NCBI RefSeq assembly: GCF_001984175.1 | Contig: NZ_MTQP01000056.1 | Location: 124,001 to 188,000, forward strand | Direction: 5' to 3' | Length of the DNA: 64,000 nucleotides | DNA from: Saccharothrix sp. ALI-22-I | Lineage (GTDB): Bacteria; Actinomycetota; Actinomycetes; Mycobacteriales; Pseudonocardiaceae | In this document: in pieces, positions 63,156 through 64,000 of the stretch | How positions within the stretch are numbered: position 1 is the first letter of the stretch | How the letters are laid out: each line of letters starts with the position of its first letter | Notes under the pieces: model-generated | What the model saw: the letters and a program-made list of their open reading frames with translations, nothing else | What the model was told of the DNA's origin: nothing | The model's database searches: none | Translations under genes and position numbers: made by a program

Positions 63156-64000
63156 TCAGACGGCTGTCGTGGCGCGGGCGCGTGCCAGGCGTTCCCGCAC
63201 CTGGTCCGCCTCCGGCGCGTTCAGCTCCGTGAACAGCGCCAACGCCCGCTGCCAGTGCGACACCGCGGCAGGCACCCCCTGCCGTTCGAACACCGTCGCC
63301 AGCCGGTCGTGCGCCATCGCCTGGTGGTAAGGGCTCGCCGCGGCCGACGCGACCGACAACCCGGTGCGCGCCGACGTCAGGGCCTCCGCCTCCTCGCCCG
63401 ACTCCAGCAGCACCAGCGCCAGGTCCGTGTGGCACGTCGACTCACCGCACTGCTCACCGACCTCTTGGTACATGCTCACCGCCGCCCGCAGCCACGACTT
63501 GGCGTCGTCGTACCGCCGCGACGACAGGTGCAGCAGGCCGAGGTTGTGGTGGGCGTTCGCCTCGGTCCACCGCGCACCGGCCGCCCGGCTGACCTCCAGC
63601 GCCTCCCGGTAGGACGCCTCCGACTCGTCCACCCGCCCGAGGAACGCCAGCAGGTCACCGACCGTCGTCAACGCCCTGGCCTGCGCGTTGACGTCACCCG
63701 ACGACCGCGCCACCTCCAACGCCTCGCGGTGCCGGCCCAACGACTCGTCGAACCGCTGGAACTGGGCCAGCGCGATGCCCAGGTTGAACAGCATCACGAA
63801 CTTCGCCGCGGGATCGCCCAGCGTCACGGCCGCCTCCAACGCGGCCTCGGTCGTGCGCAGCCACGTCGTCCGGTCGGCCCGCAGCCAGAGGAACCGCGAC
63901 AGCGTGTACGGCAGCTGCCAGGCGTGCACCAGCCGTTCCGGGTCCCCGCGTTGGGCGGCGGCGAACTCGGCGGCGGCGATGATGTTGCCCTGCTCGGCGT
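63156..64000 (-). CDS. AfsR-like regulator, C-terminal TPR part (N-terminus outside window)
   Basis: Open to the window edge; 281 codons are seen. The visible part is a set of tetratricopeptide repeats of 40 residues (FVMLFNLGIALAQFQRFDES, ARALTTVGDLLAFLGRVDES, AHHNLGLLHLSSRRYDDAKS, TDLALVLLESGEEAEALTSA, AHDRLATVFERQGVPAAVSH), preceded by NIIAAAEFAAAQRGDPERLV. This is the usual C-terminal array of AfsR/SARP or NB-ARC regulators. The DNA-binding and ATPase parts are not seen, so the class is inferred. Confidence 0.75.
   Translation of the reverse strand, partial: AEQGNIIAAAEFAAAQRGDPERLVHAWQLPYTLSRFLWLRADRTTWLRTTEAALEAAVTLGDPAAKFVMLFNLGIALAQFQRFDESLGRHREALEVARSSGDVNAQARALTTVGDLLAFLGRVDESEASYREALEVSRAAGARWTEANAHHNLGLLHLSSRRYDDAKSWLRAAVSMYQEVGEQCGESTCHTDLALVLLESGEEAEALTSARTGLSVASAAASPYHQAMAHDRLATVFERQGVPAAVSHWQRALALFTELNAPEADQVRERLARARATTAV

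Overview
The window is chromosomal DNA of a high-GC actinomycete, most likely of the Pseudonocardiaceae (Saccharothrix/Lentzea/Actinosynnema-like). The family assignment is an inference from the very high GC, frequent GTG/TTG starts, an Lsr2 nucleoid protein, a LAL-type LuxR regulator, a cellobiose (ceb) operon, an RGCVC-type small protein and several leaderless gene starts. No rRNA, prophage, CRISPR array or intact insertion sequence was seen.

Layout. 0-10.2 kb: a partial secreted PI-PLC-like protein, a CoA-binding protein, an MFS pump with a divergent MerR regulator, RidA, an alpha/beta hydrolase, a membrane-embedded NACHT NTPase, and recQ translationally coupled to a Cys-rich pentapeptide-repeat protein. 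10.2-20.9 kb: an accessory, decaying zone. It holds a TmrB-like ATPase, remnants of an AAA ATPase, a GAF-ANTAR regulator, an NRPS condensation domain and an IS701-type transposase, a secreted DUF6055/CBM2 protein with an internal deletion and frameshift, a degenerate hydrolase, and an AbiE-type toxin/antitoxin pair. A tRNA gene with CAA anticodon borders this zone. Intact genes inside it include a cold-shock protein, an acyl desaturase and a MarR/RidA divergon with two matching operators.

21-36 kb: mostly housekeeping. CsoR copper sensor, Lsr2, fused PabAB, a membrane metallophosphoesterase, a three-gene polyamine operon (PLP decarboxylase, speD, speE), an S9 peptidase, and a glycine riboswitch-gcvT-glyA unit. 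36.6-43 kb: acyl-CoA metabolism (CoA transferase/racemase, acyl-CoA dehydrogenase, thiolase, and a FadB-like protein with a gap in its dehydrogenase domain). 43-50.4 kb: a large secreted phosphodiester glycosidase/phosphoesterase, an AraC regulator with two DasR-type palindromes upstream, a DM13 protein, small membrane proteins and an ACT-GNAT fusion. 50.4-56.1 kb: the ceb system, in which CebR controls CebEFG cellobiose import and the BglC beta-glucosidase. 56.4-64 kb: a MacB-type ABC exporter, a LAL-type LuxR regulator preceded by a tiny gene, and the C-terminal TPR part of an AfsR-like regulator.

The most unusual non-coding signal is a family of 22-bp units built on GTTCTGAACGTTGGACAC. It occurs as a six-unit tandem array (28695-28826) and as a long inverted repeat (42855-42995), both filling gaps between convergent genes about 14 kb apart.
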